Below are positions 1-7,671 of a stretch of DNA of 64,000 bases, piece by piece; within the stretch, counting starts at the first letter, position 1; the number at the start of each line of letters is the position of its first letter. The notes beneath the pieces were generated by a model. It searched no databases. It was not told the DNA's origin and was given only the letters and a program-made list of their open reading frames with translations. Location: positions 179,597 through 243,596 of the forward strand of contig NZ_AEEC02000003.1 in assembly GCF_000300975.2 (NCBI RefSeq), in the 5' to 3' direction. The position numbers were made by a program, and so were the translations under genes. The stretch comes from Herbaspirillum frisingense GSF30 (GTDB taxonomy: Bacteria; Pseudomonadota; Gammaproteobacteria; Burkholderiales; Burkholderiaceae_D).

Positions 1-461
1 TGGGCCATGGCCGGGCGCAACGCGAGGCAGTCTTCGATGGTGCGCAGGACCCTGACTTCGGGCAGATCCGCACCGGGGATCGTCAGGCCACGAGCCTGAC
101 CACCGGATGCCACGACCAGAATGTCGAAGGGGATGACCTCGCCGCTCTCCAGATGGGCCTGACGCAAGTCGTCGATACGGGCGACCACACCCTGGCGATG
201 CTCGACCATGGCGGGGTCCTCCCAGAAACTGCGTGGCCCCAGCATCAGTTCGTCCACGGTCTTGCTGCCCAGCAGCAGTTCCTTGGACAGGGCCGGCCGT
301 TCATAGGGGGTGTGCGGCTCCGCACCCAGCAGCAGGATGCGGCCACCGAACCCATCCGAGCGCAGGGCTTGCGCCACGCGCCCACCGGCATGCCCGGCAC
401 CGACGATCAACACACGCTGATCCTGCGGCGCACCCTGCGCTTGCGGCTGATGGTGGTTCAT
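1..461 (-). CDS. FAD-dependent ferredoxin/rubredoxin reductase-type oxidoreductase (3' part cut by window edge)
   Basis: The visible 153 N-terminal residues begin MNHHQPQAQG and soon show a dinucleotide-binding fold with the glycine motif GAGHAGG, followed by a segment like NTPYERPALSKELL (here HTPYERPALSKELLL), typical of the FAD-binding domain of rhodocoxin/putidaredoxin-reductase-like enzymes. Such enzymes pass electrons from NAD(P)H through FAD to a ferredoxin or directly to a Rieske oxygenase. The start ATG overlaps the stop of the upstream cupin gene (ATGA arrangement), so the two are translationally coupled and belong to the Rieske operon. Its likely job, inferred from context, is electron supply to the oxygenase at 1660-2937. 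The C-terminal NAD-binding and dimerisation domains lie outside the window. Confidence 0.85.
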   Translation of the reverse strand, partial: MNHHQPQAQGAPQDQRVLIVGAGHAGGRVAQALRSDGFGGRILLLGAEPHTPYERPALSKELLLGSKTVDELMLGPRSFWEDPAMVEHRQGVVARIDDLRQAHLESGEVIPFDILVVASGGQARGLTIPGADLPEVRVLRTIEDCLALRPAMA

Positions 462-826
462 GACACCGACTCCTCGACCGGCGGCAGCTGGTCCAGGCGG
501 GTGATGACGCGATAGAGCGCGCCTCGCTCACTCTGACAGGTCCAGCGCCGCGGCTCATTGGGTGGAATGATGATGCCCTCGCCCGGGGACAGTTCGTAGC
601 GCTCGCCAGCGGCTTCGACCAGGAACATGCCCTCCAGTACGGTTGCCACTTCCTCCCCTTGCGGTTGCGGCGGCACCTCGCTGTGCTGGCCACGACGGAA
701 GACGCCGATGCCGATATTCAGGTGCTGGCCCTCGACGGTGTGCATGCCGGGCGCTGCCTGCGGATTCTGCCAGTCGGTTTGCAGCGGCTGGCAATGCGGA
801 TCGGTCGGGTTCGACAGGCTGGACAT
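458..826 (-). CDS. Cupin-domain protein (first of two in operon)
   Basis: A 122-residue single-domain cupin. The centre carries the beta-barrel pattern HSEVPPQPQGEEVATVLEG, then a glycine-rich turn (SPGEGIIIPPNEPRRW), matching cupin motifs 1 and 2 but with few histidines, so metal binding is doubtful. A good ribosome site (AGGAG) precedes the ATG at 826. It starts one base beyond the stop of the other cupin gene and overlaps the FAD reductase start by four bases, so it is part of one tightly packed operon. Cupins of this size act as small dioxygenases, isomerases or ligand sensors; which one applies cannot be told here. Confidence 0.8.
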   Translation of the reverse strand: MSSLSNPTDPHCQPLQTDWQNPQAAPGMHTVEGQHLNIGIGVFRRGQHSEVPPQPQGEEVATVLEGMFLVEAAGERYELSPGEGIIIPPNEPRRWTCQSERGALYRVITRLDQLPPVEESVS

Positions 827-827
827 C

Positions 828-1241
828 TCAGCGGCTCCTGTTCTTGAGGGGGTAATACGGCGTCGAATCCTCCGGGCCGTACTCCTTGCGCGCCGGGGTC
901 ACCACGTTCAGGCGCAGCGACACGCCCTCGGCACCGAAGCGGTTGCTGCCGTAATGCAAAACCCCGGCGGGAATGATGAGCGCATCACCGCTCTCCATCA
1001 CCGATTCGAGGTCGGTCTCTTCGCTGTCACTGCTTTCGAAAACGGAGCAGCCACCCAGCAGCTGCAAGGACGCTTCCTCGCCGTGGCTATGCGACTTGGC
1101 AGGCAGGTCATGCCCCTGCGCGGCGACGAACTTGACCACCGCCACGCTGACGGACGCGCCGAACATGTGCTTGCCATACAAGCCATCGGCCACGATCTCC
1201 TTGAGGTTATCGTCGATGGCGAACACTCTGCATTTGGGCAT
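828..1241 (-). CDS. Cupin-domain protein (second of two in operon)
   Basis: A 137-residue cupin. Motif 1 is visible as GHDLPAKSHSHGEEASLQLLGG with the paired histidines of a metal site (HSH) and a following glutamate, and motif 2 as SGDALIIPAGVLHYGSN with a histidine at the expected place, so unlike its neighbour this copy keeps a plausible metal centre. It lies between the unknown small protein and the other cupin in the Rieske operon. Expected to be cytoplasmic. The pair could be a heteromeric enzyme or two steps acting on the ring-hydroxylated product; this is inference from position only. Confidence 0.8.
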   Translation of the reverse strand: MPKCRVFAIDDNLKEIVADGLYGKHMFGASVSVAVVKFVAAQGHDLPAKSHSHGEEASLQLLGGCSVFESSDSEETDLESVMESGDALIIPAGVLHYGSNRFGAEGVSLRLNVVTPARKEYGPEDSTPYYPLKNRSR

Positions 1242-1271
1242 GAAAGCTCCTTGGTTGATGACAGCGTCGGC

Positions 1272-1646
1272 TCAGATCGGCGGACGCATGACGAACTTCT
1301 CATCGGCCACGAAGCGCGAGAACTCGTAGCCATCGATCACGCCCGGCTGCTGGTAGGCTTCCACCGCCGGCGCGACCTCGGCCAGGGACAGCAGCATGTA
1401 CATCAGCGCTGCTTCCGGCGGCGGCATGGCATCCAGTTCGAAGCCGTTGAGGTAGGCGACGATGGCATCGACATCGGCCAGCATGGCGTCCTTGAAGGCC
1501 ACGATGTCGGCGAACGCGCTGGTATTGCGCATACGGGTGCGCTCGGTCTCGGTGGCCAGGCTCCAATGGCTGAACGGCATCAGATGGGCAAAACCGGCCG
1601 GAAGCGTGATGGCACTTTGCGGGCTTGCTGGTTGCGGCGAATTCAT
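1272..1646 (-). CDS. Conserved-looking small protein of unknown function in Rieske operon
   Basis: A 124-residue protein that I do not recognise. It is acidic-hydrophobic, probably helical (for example LMYMLLSLAEVAPAVEAY) with no signal peptide or cysteine motif. A longer reading from 1679 is possible but the ATG at 1646 has the strong ribosome site GAGGAG, which overlaps the stop codon of the Rieske gene, so I chose it. Tight packing between the oxygenase and the cupins suggests a subunit or chaperone of the oxygenase, perhaps taking the place of the usual small beta subunit, which is absent from the visible operon; that is inference. Confidence 0.7.
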   Translation of the reverse strand: MNSPQPASPQSAITLPAGFAHLMPFSHWSLATETERTRMRNTSAFADIVAFKDAMLADVDAIVAYLNGFELDAMPPPEAALMYMLLSLAEVAPAVEAYQQPGVIDGYEFSRFVADEKFVMRPPI

Positions 1647-1659
1647 GGCGGGCGACTCC

Positions 1660-2937
1660 TCAGGCCTTGGTTTCTTCATTGACGATGCGATCGACTACGT
1701 GGGCGCCGTGGCGCACCAGCAGCTCATAGTCCTGCAGGATCATTTCCTTCTTCACGCCGGTCTGCACCGCGCTCTGGGTGCGTTCCAAGGTGCTCAGGTC
1801 TTCCAGCAGGACATCGCGCAGGGCGACCTTCATGTATTCGAGATAGAAGCGACCGCCGGCAGTCTTCATTTCCGGGTAGTACACGCGCGCCTCCAGCAGG
1901 GTCTTGCCCTGGGAGATCGGCCGGAAGTTGTAGGCCTGGAAGTAGTTCGGACGCAGCGACAGGTAGAAGTCCGGAAACACGACATTGATGTCGAAGAGCC
2001 AGTTCTCGTGGCCGGTCCAGTTCATGCCCTTGGGCAGGTCTTCCTTGCGGAAGTGGTAGCTGGCCGCCCCCATGCCGGCACGCAGTGCAGCGGCAGCAAT
2101 GGGCTTCTTCACGGCCGAGTCGGCGATGGCCTTGCTGGCCTCCGCGCCACCTGCGGTCACCGCATTGGGATTGCCGTAGACCGACTTGGGATTGCCGGCG
2201 ATGGACAGGCGTCGATGGAATTGTCCGCACAGTGCATCCAGGGGCGGCATGGCGCCGTCTTCGGCGGTATCGATGGCATCGGCGATCGAATGGCCGTGCA
2301 CATAGGCCACGTGGTAGGCCTCCTGGAATGCGTCCAGCGCCAGCTTCCAGTTGCAATTGACCACCGTGGTCCACTGGAAGCCGGTGGTGATCTTGTCGAA
2401 GGGATAGCCTTCGATATCACCGAACATGGGTTGCAGGAACTGCGCCAGCGACAGTTCCGGGGAGGGATCGAGGTTGATGAAGATGAAGCCTTGCCAGACT
2501 TCGCAGGCCACGCGCGACAGACCGTGGTCGCACTTGTCCAGATCGAAGAAGGAGCCCTCTTCCGGCACGCCGGTCAGGTTGCCCTGCAGATCATAGGCCC
2601 AGCCGTGGAACTTGCAGAAGAACTTGCGCGCCTGGCCGCGCTTCTCGTAGACGATCTGGTTCATGCGGTGCGAGCAGACGTTATGCATGGCATTGATTGC
2701 GCCCTGCTTGTCGCGTACCACGATGATGGAAGCTTCGCAGGCTTCCAGGTCCTTGACGAAGTAGTCGCCGGCGGCGGGAATCTCTTCCACGCGCCCCACG
2801 TGCAGCCAGGTCTTCTTGAAGATCCTGGCCTGCTCCTTGTCGTAGTAGGCGGTGGAGATGTACGGCTCGACAGGAACAGGCCCCTTGCCCAGTTCCGGAT
2901 AGCGATCGTGCAGATGCAGCTTGATGACCTTGTTCAT
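1660..2937 (-). CDS. Rieske aromatic ring-hydroxylating dioxygenase, large (alpha) subunit
   Basis: A 425-residue oxygenase. The N-terminal Rieske [2Fe-2S] domain has C88-x-H90 and C108-x2-H111. The catalytic domain has the mononuclear iron site region NWKLALDAFQEAYHVAYVH, with H209 and H214 as likely ligands and acidic D202/E206 nearby. Such proteins add O2 to aromatic rings or demethylate; the substrate is not readable here. I start at the ATG at 2937, which has a GAGGGAG ribosome site, rather than the in-frame GTG at 2949. First gene of the operon running left to the FAD reductase, with a sigma70-type promoter at 3013-3041 and a divergent TetR gene likely to control it. No ferredoxin or beta-subunit gene is visible. 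Confidence 0.93.
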   Translation of the reverse strand: MNKVIKLHLHDRYPELGKGPVPVEPYISTAYYDKEQARIFKKTWLHVGRVEEIPAAGDYFVKDLEACEASIIVVRDKQGAINAMHNVCSHRMNQIVYEKRGQARKFFCKFHGWAYDLQGNLTGVPEEGSFFDLDKCDHGLSRVACEVWQGFIFINLDPSPELSLAQFLQPMFGDIEGYPFDKITTGFQWTTVVNCNWKLALDAFQEAYHVAYVHGHSIADAIDTAEDGAMPPLDALCGQFHRRLSIAGNPKSVYGNPNAVTAGGAEASKAIADSAVKKPIAAAALRAGMGAASYHFRKEDLPKGMNWTGHENWLFDINVVFPDFYLSLRPNYFQAYNFRPISQGKTLLEARVYYPEMKTAGGRFYLEYMKVALRDVLLEDLSTLERTQSAVQTGVKKEMILQDYELLVRHGAHVVDRIVNEETKA

Positions 2938-3005
2938 GAGCTCCCTCACTCGTGGATGGCAGGCCCGATCAGAGAGGGGCCTGAGAACCGATGCGTCCTA
3001 ATAAC

Positions 3006-3041
3006 GAATGTCATTCTGTATTCCGCAAAAATGAATGTCAA
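3006..3041 (-). promoter_or_regulatory. Promoter of Rieske operon with probable TetR operator repeats
   Basis: On the minus strand TTGACA (3036-3041) and CAGAAT (3013-3018) are spaced by 17 bases, a good sigma70 promoter. The octamer GAATGTCA (plus strand) occurs twice, at 3006-3013 and 3033-3040, one copy on the -10 and one on the -35; the first lies in the palindrome GAATGTCATTC (3006-3016). A repressor bound there would block RNA polymerase. Assignment to the neighbouring TetR protein is inference. Confidence 0.6.
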
Positions 3042-3319
3042 GCGTTTTTGATCGATTTCAAGGACAGGTGAAAAAGGGCCTGGCGACACGTCTTCAGCAT
3101 GCTGCACCACAACACGACAGCGGCCTGCAGCGACGCACGCCGGGGTAGCGGATTCGCCCTCTTAGCGCACCGGCATCGCACCAATATCGCGCTCAAAAGC
3201 GAATATTGTTTAAAGGATTCACCGTTGTGGGGAAGAGAGAAGATCCGGGGACAGGGACAGCAGGAAAGGGCTTGCGTGCTAGAATCCACGCCATTCATTA
3301 CCAGCACGCAAGAGGAATC

Positions 3320-3964
3320 GTGGCGCAAATCAAGAAGAGCGGCATGCGCGAGGCCATCCTGGAATCGGCCTTCGATCTGTTTTCCCGCAAGGGCTATACG
3401 CCGACCACCATGGCCGAGATCGCACGGGCGTCGAACATGACCGTGGCCAATCTCTATGTGTACTTCGATTCCAAGCTGGCCATCCTCTATGAGATCTACC
3501 AGCCCTGGCTGGAACAGCAGCTGCAGGCGCTGGCCGAGTCGGTCCGCAAGTTCCGCACGCCGCGCTCACGCCTGCGCCGGGTCTTCACGGGGATCTGGGG
3601 CGACATACCAGCCAGCGATCATTCCTTCGCCAACGCGCTGATCGAAGCCCTGGCCGTGTCGCCCCAGGGCATGACCAAGCCCAATACGTTGCTGATGGAT
3701 GTGGAAACCTTCCTGACGGCCCTCATCAGCGAGTCGCTCCCCCCGGAGCGTGCTCACCTGGTGCGCAACGACCTGCTGGCCCATGTCATCTGGATGGCGT
3801 TCGACGGCTTCACCATCAACCAGCATCTCGGCGACGTGCGCGATGTCAGTGCCATCGCCGACATCATGACCAATCTGCTGCTGGGCGAGACAGAGGCGCC
3901 GGCAGCGGCCCCGGAAACTCCGGCCGCTCCCAAGCGAACCGCCCGCAAGGCGCGGGCGGAATAA
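3320..3964 (+). CDS. TetR/AcrR family transcriptional regulator
   Basis: A 214-residue regulator. The N-terminus has the TetR helix-turn-helix: AILESAFDLFSRKGYTPTTM, then AEIARASNMTVANLYVYFDS with the typical recognition helix and the YxYF-like close. The rest is a helical ligand-binding and dimerisation domain, ending in an alanine/proline-rich tail. The open frame extends upstream to 3206, but the GTG at 3320 has an AGAGGA ribosome site and fits the family length, so I use it. Divergent from the Rieske operon, whose promoter holds paired repeats; it probably represses that operon until a substrate or product binds. Confidence 0.85.
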   Translation: MAQIKKSGMREAILESAFDLFSRKGYTPTTMAEIARASNMTVANLYVYFDSKLAILYEIYQPWLEQQLQALAESVRKFRTPRSRLRRVFTGIWGDIPASDHSFANALIEALAVSPQGMTKPNTLLMDVETFLTALISESLPPERAHLVRNDLLAHVIWMAFDGFTINQHLGDVRDVSAIADIMTNLLLGETEAPAAAPETPAAPKRTARKARAE

Positions 3965-4010
3965 CAAGACAAAAAGGAATGCGCGCCCCATGCGCGCGTC
4001 CACCCGGCGT

Positions 4011-5171
4011 TCAGGCCACCAGCACCACCTTGCGGCATTCCTCGCGCTTTTCATTGAAGATACGGTAGCCCTCGGCCGCCTGTTCCAGCGGGAGACGATG
4101 GGTGATCAGCGCTTCCGGGCGCAGCCAGCCATCCTCGATGCTGTTGAGCAATTCCGGCATGTAATGTTGTACGTGGGTCTGGCCGGTCTTGACGGTGACG
4201 CCTTTCTCGAAGATGTCGCCGAACAGGAAGCCATGGATGAACCCGGCGTAGACGCCAGGCACGCTCAGCGTCCCGCCCCGTCGTACCGAAGCGATGCAGT
4301 GGCGCAGGGCCTGACCGCTGCTGCCTTCCAGCTTGAGGGTGGTCAACGCCGTCTCCAGTACACTGCCCTTGGCCTCGAAACCGACCGCGTCGATCACCCC
4401 GTCGACGCCGCGCCCGGCGGTATTGGCGATGATGTATTCGCCTGGATCGACATGATCGAAATTCACCGGAATGACGTCGTACTGCTCCACCGCGAAGCGC
4501 AGACGATAGTCATGATGGTCCACCATGAAAATCTTTTCCGCCCCCAGCATGCGCGCACACGCGGCAGCCATCTGGCCGACCGGGCCGGCGCCGTAGATGG
4601 CCACGCTGCTGCCCTCGCGCACGCCGGCATTCTTCACCGCCTGATAACCGGTGGGCAGGATATCGCTCAGGAATAGCACCTGCTCATCGGCCAGGGCGGA
4701 GTCGATGCGGATCGGGCCGACATCGGCCTTCGGTACCCGCACGTATTCCGCCTGTCCGCCCGGCATGCCGCCATACAGATGGCTGTAGCCGAACAGGGCA
4801 GCTCCCGGGCGTATGCCCTTGGCATTCATGATGGCGCCACGGTCGGGGTTGGTGGTCTCGCACGCGGCGTAGAGATGCTGGTCGCAGAAAAAACATTGTC
4901 CGCAGGCGATCACGAAGGGCACCACCACGCGGTCGCCCTTCTTGAGTCGCTGTACGGCCGGCCCCGCTTCCACCACCACGCCCATGAATTCATGGCCGAG
5001 GATGTCGCCGGACTTCATGGCCGGTATCTTGCCGCGATAGAGGTGCAGGTCGGAGCCGCAGATGGCGGTGGCAGTGACCTTGAGGATGATGTCATCAGCT
5101 TCCTGGATGATGGGGTCGGCGACCGTCTCCACTCGTACGTCGTGGGCCGCGTGATAAAGCAATGCGCGCAT
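4011..5171 (-). CDS. Zinc-dependent alcohol/formaldehyde dehydrogenase (MDR superfamily)
   Basis: A 386-residue medium-chain dehydrogenase. Catalytic zinc ligands C38, H60 and E61 (GHEFMG) and the four structural zinc cysteines C90, C93, C96 and C104 are present, followed by a Rossmann NAD(P) domain with the pattern YGAGPVG. The length and the stretch after the cysteines resemble the formaldehyde-dehydrogenase-like branch (glutathione-independent) rather than short plant-type ADHs. It oxidises an alcohol or aldehyde with NAD+ in the cytoplasm; substrate unknown. Tail-to-tail with the TetR gene (about 45 bases apart), head end next to a set of stress-type small genes, so it may be part of the stress district rather than of the Rieske pathway. 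Confidence 0.9.
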   Translation of the reverse strand: MRALLYHAAHDVRVETVADPIIQEADDIILKVTATAICGSDLHLYRGKIPAMKSGDILGHEFMGVVVEAGPAVQRLKKGDRVVVPFVIACGQCFFCDQHLYAACETTNPDRGAIMNAKGIRPGAALFGYSHLYGGMPGGQAEYVRVPKADVGPIRIDSALADEQVLFLSDILPTGYQAVKNAGVREGSSVAIYGAGPVGQMAAACARMLGAEKIFMVDHHDYRLRFAVEQYDVIPVNFDHVDPGEYIIANTAGRGVDGVIDAVGFEAKGSVLETALTTLKLEGSSGQALRHCIASVRRGGTLSVPGVYAGFIHGFLFGDIFEKGVTVKTGQTHVQHYMPELLNSIEDGWLRPEALITHRLPLEQAAEGYRIFNEKREECRKVVLVA

Positions 5172-5209
5172 GGAATCTCCTTGTTCTGGTGGGCTGGTCT
5201 GGAACGGGC

Positions 5210-5398
5210 TCAGCGCGGAGCGCGGGCGTCGTCCTGCACGATGTCGAACTCGGGCTTGGCGATTTCCTTGTTGGCGTTGTCGGTGCTGGTCTCGCGATTC
5301 TCGATGTGATCGCCACGCGCCGGCTGCGCAGTGGCCTGGTCACTGGATTGGGCGGGGCTGGGGTTGGCGCGGGTGGGCAATTTCGATTCGATGGCCAT
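5210..5398 (-). CDS. Small hydrophilic protein of unknown function
   Basis: A 62-residue very hydrophilic protein starting [10 protein letters not shown] and rich in Asn, Asp, Pro, Ala and Gln, with no predicted hydrophobic core; probably disordered. A perfect GAGGAG ribosome site precedes the ATG at 5398, and a -10-like box is seen at 5470-5475, which supports it as a real gene. The longer open frame that runs upstream to 5926 overlaps an opposite gene and is not needed. Similar in character to the small stress-related proteins at 5748 and 6661. Confidence 0.6.
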   Translation of the reverse strand: MAIESKLPTRANPSPAQSSDQATAQPARGDHIENRETSTDNANKEIAKPEFDIVQDDARAPR

Positions 5399-5469
5399 GG
5401 CGTTCTCCTCAAGAGTGATGGGGGGATGGTCCCTGCTATCTCGACTAATGGTCTGCCGGACTGGAAACC

Positions 5470-5475
5470 AGACTA
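5470..5475 (-). promoter_or_regulatory. Candidate -10 box for the small gene at 5210-5398
   Basis: On the minus strand the sequence reads GGCCTAGTCTGG, with TAGTCT 71 bases before the ATG. It resembles the boxes before three other stress-type genes (5665, 6592, 10040). No good -35 is visible, which would fit a stationary-phase sigma factor; this is inference. Confidence 0.3.
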
Positions 5476-5664
5476 GGCCATGCCACTCGGACCGGACCAT
5501 CAGCGAGTCCCGCCAAGGCATGTGGGTGGCTGCCGTCGGACATGTCAGCCGGGCTTGATGAGTCGGCTGCGGGAGCAGCACCTTCGATGATTCCGTCGCG
5601 CCTGTCGGCGTGAAGATGCACGTAATCGCGGCGTGCGCCGACATACGCCGCGGCGTGGCTCGGC

Positions 5665-5670
5665 TAGGAT
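5665..5670 (+). promoter_or_regulatory. Candidate -10 box (TAGGAT) for the small gene at 5748
   Basis: GGCTAGGATCAA, 77 bases before the ATG. It shares the ten bases TAGGATCAA plus context with the box before the manganese catalase gene at 10040. No consensus -35. Confidence 0.35.
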
Positions 5671-5747
5671 CAATATTCCTCAAAGCAGCTAAAGCAGGCA
5701 GCGCAGCCGGCCTGCACCGACATCCGCAAAGGAAAAGGAGACGCATC

Positions 5748-5969
5748 ATGACCGACGCCCTGAACAAGCACCACCATCCGGCCGACACCTCTGGCCCCAA
5801 GGATCTGGAACAGAAAGGCAATCCCCCCACCGGGACCAACGAGCGCGACATGCTCGACGGTGGCGAGCGCCACGTGCCGGGGGACAGCGACAAATACGGC
5901 TCCAAAAACAAACCGGAGGGCGGCAACTATTCCGACCAGGACATGCGGGAAAACAGCCCGCAACTGTAA
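5748..5969 (+). CDS. Small hydrophilic protein of unknown function
   Basis: A 73-residue protein beginning MTDALNKHHHPAD, very rich in Gly, Asp, Asn, Pro, Lys and Glu and lacking hydrophobic segments, hence probably disordered and soluble. The ribosome site GGAAAAGGAG is well placed before the ATG. Overall composition resembles bacterial hydrophilin-like desiccation or stress proteins, but I do not recognise a family. A longer frame upstream (from 5610) is not needed. A -10-like box lies at 5665-5670. Confidence 0.65.
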   Translation: MTDALNKHHHPADTSGPKDLEQKGNPPTGTNERDMLDGGERHVPGDSDKYGSKNKPEGGNYSDQDMRENSPQL

Positions 5970-6075
5970 TCTGGCAAGTCAGCCGATGAGTCCAGGCCAC
6001 CGTGGCGTCGCGCTGCGAGCGGCGGAGCCCGCATTACAGGCATTACAGCGCTGACAGGGCGGGCCGGGATGGTGC

Positions 6076-6306
6076 TCAGTCGTCCCGATCAAATTCCGCC
6101 AGCACCATTTCCACCTGCAGGCACTGCAGCTTGAGGTCCTTGATCGCCCGCCGGTAACGGCGAAAATCCTTCCGGTCGGGGAGCTCATCCCCGCCTTTGC
6201 TCATCCTTACCGCATCATGCACGATGCACTGGAGGATGCCCGCCGCCTGCTCGTGCGAGGCCTTGAGCCGATTCACGCTTTCGATCAGTGCCTGTCTTTT
6301 CTTCAT
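6076..6306 (-). CDS. Small basic/helical protein of unknown function
   Basis: A 76-residue, charged, probably coiled helical protein (starts MKKRQALIESVNRLKASHEQ) without membrane segment or signal peptide. AGGAA precedes the ATG at a usual distance. A three-copy 10-bp tandem repeat (6321-6350) lies just 14 bases upstream of the start, within the likely leader. Function unknown; it is the only minus-strand gene among the plus-strand small stress genes here. Confidence 0.6.
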   Translation of the reverse strand: MKKRQALIESVNRLKASHEQAAGILQCIVHDAVRMSKGGDELPDRKDFRRYRRAIKDLKLQCLQVEMVLAEFDRDD

Positions 6307-6320
6307 TTCGTGTTCCTGTT

Positions 6321-6350
6321 ACTTGCTTGTACTTGCTTGCGCTTGCTTGT
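6321..6350. repeat. Three-copy 10-bp tandem repeat
   Basis: ACTTGCTTGT, ACTTGCTTGC and GCTTGCTTGT follow each other without gaps directly upstream of the minus-strand gene at 6076-6306. The unit is close to one helical turn. Confidence 0.8.
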
Positions 6351-6591
6351 CGTCCGTGCAGGTTTCCCCTGACTGGACAGGCAATGGAGTTTGCCGTCCG
6401 GCAGTTTGTTCCACGAAGGTCCAAGCCAATGCTCATCCATAGTGGATCGCGCCGCCTTGGCGGCTTCCTACTGCGGCCCATTGGCGCTACGGCCGGGCAT
6501 CTGCTCTTCTTCAATCCCGCTGGCATTACTGACAGTCCATACCGACCTCTCGTCGTCCGGTACGCCGATATCACCGATCAAGCCCTCGGCC

Positions 6592-6597
6592 TAAGAT
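6592..6597 (+). promoter_or_regulatory. Candidate -10 box (TAAGAT) for the KGG-repeat gene
   Basis: GGCCTAAGATGAG, 63 bases before the ATG at 6661; similar to the boxes at 5470 (minus), 5665 and 10040. No clear -35. Confidence 0.35.
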
Positions 6598-6660
6598 GAG
6601 GACTCGTAGGGAAACAAAGCCCTGCGATTCATCCCCCTCATCATCACAAGGAGATACATC

Positions 6661-6867
6661 ATGGCAAATCAGAACCAAGGATCGACCAGCAACCGTGGCT
6701 TCGCTTCGATGGATGAAAGCAAGCAGCGCGAGATCGCCAGCCAGGGCGGCAAGGCTGCCCATGAAAAGGGAACCGCGCACGAATTCAGTTCCGATGAAGC
6801 ACGCGAAGCGGGCCGCAAGGGTGGTCAGAACAGCCACAGCGGCGGCAACCAGAGCAACAACCGTTAG
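6661..6867 (+). CDS. KGG-repeat general stress protein (YciG-like)
   Basis: A 68-residue hydrophilic protein. It carries two copies of the KGG-type repeat (IASQGGKAAHEKG and AREAGRKGGQNSH) that defines the stress-induced KGG family, found in E. coli YciG and in fungal conidiation protein Con-10-like proteins. These are stationary-phase or general stress proteins of unknown biochemistry. ACAAGGAGATACATC gives an excellent ribosome site. In enterobacteria yciG is grouped with yciF and yciE (DUF892); here a DUF892 gene also follows about 200 bases later, so the association is kept. Confidence 0.85.
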   Translation: MANQNQGSTSNRGFASMDESKQREIASQGGKAAHEKGTAHEFSSDEAREAGRKGGQNSHSGGNQSNNR

Positions 6868-6949
6868 TGTTAGTCGTAGCGACTCCCGGGAGTCATACGA
6901 CTGCGGCTGTGCTCGCCAGTACCGCCAGGGCAGTACCAGCAGCATAGGC

Positions 6950-6972
6950 AGCGGGCCTTCCTCGGGCCCGCT
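6950..6972 (+). terminator. Possible hairpin terminator after the KGG gene
   Basis: AGCGGGCC (6950-6957) pairs with GGCCCGCT (6965-6972), followed by a T-containing but not T-rich tract. A second palindromic hairpin, centred on GACTCCCGGGAGTC (6881-6894) with outer arms AGTCGTA/TACGACT, sits just upstream. Either could separate the KGG gene from the DUF892 gene or act as a processing site. Confidence 0.4.
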
Positions 6973-7063
6973 CTCCTGCCTTGCTGCCTTGCTGTCTTGC
7001 CTTGCCTTCCCGCCGGGGTCACACAATGCTCGCTTTCCCCCTACCTTCAACCAGGAGACCAGC

Positions 7064-7555
7064 ATGACCGTCAAGACCTTGAAAGACCTCTTCATCCACA
7101 GCCTCTCCGACGTCTATAGCGCGGAAAAGCAATTGACCCGCGCGCTCCCCCGGCTGGCCCGGGCAGCTACTACGCCCGAGCTGCGCCAGGCCTTCGAACA
7201 ACATCTGGAAGAGACTCAGGGACAGATCGAACGTATCGACAGGCTAATGGAAAACAGCGAATTGCGGCTCAAGCGCGTGAAGTGCGTGGCCATGGAAGGG
7301 CTGGTGGAAGAAGGTCGCGAGCAGATCGATGAAATCGAAAAAGGAGCAGTGCTCGACGCCGCTCTGATCGGCGCTGCGCAAAAAGTGGAGCATTACGAGA
7401 TTGCCACCTATGGGACCTTGTGCGCCCTGGCCAAGCAACTCGGGCTGGACGAGGCCGCCAAGTTGCTCGACGAAACCCTGCAGGAAGAAAAGGCGACCGA
7501 CCAGAAGCTCAGCAAGCTCGCGCTGCAGCAGGTCAACGAGAAGCTGGCCGCGTGA
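7064..7555 (+). CDS. DUF892 ferritin-like protein (YciE/YciF family)
   Basis: A 163-residue all-helical protein beginning MTVKTLKDLFIHSLSDVYSA, the signature start of the DUF892 family. Members fold as four-helix ferritin-like bundles with a possible di-metal site; E and H residues recur at bundle positions (EQHLEETQGQ, KVEHYEIATYGT). The family is induced by osmotic, oxidative and stationary-phase stress; its enzymatic role is not established. CAGGAGACC precedes the ATG; the reading frame extends much further upstream (to 6596) but crosses the KGG gene and is not used. Followed by a strong terminator at 7623. Confidence 0.9.
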   Translation: MTVKTLKDLFIHSLSDVYSAEKQLTRALPRLARAATTPELRQAFEQHLEETQGQIERIDRLMENSELRLKRVKCVAMEGLVEEGREQIDEIEKGAVLDAALIGAAQKVEHYEIATYGTLCALAKQLGLDEAAKLLDETLQEEKATDQKLSKLALQQVNEKLAA

Positions 7556-7622
7556 TCACCCCATAAGGCGTCCGCCGGGGTCACCGCCGGCCCGGAGCGC
7601 GGACCGCCTTCCGAGCCGATTC

Positions 7623-7658
7623 AACAGGTCGCTTCCGAAAGGGAGCGACCTGTTTTTT
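7623..7658 (+). terminator. Strong Rho-independent terminator
   Basis: Stem of about 14 pairs, with arms AACAGGTCGCT and AGCGACCTGTT, a GAAA tetraloop, and a run of six T. Ends the DUF892 transcript. Confidence 0.9.
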
Positions 7659-7671
7659 CTGTGCGCCCAGA

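Larger units (their letters stand above)
6307..6660. other. Intergenic region between divergent small genes
   Basis: About 350 bases without a convincing gene. It holds the 10-bp tandem repeat next to the left gene and a -10-like box next to the right gene. Short frames in it look like noise. Confidence 0.5.
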
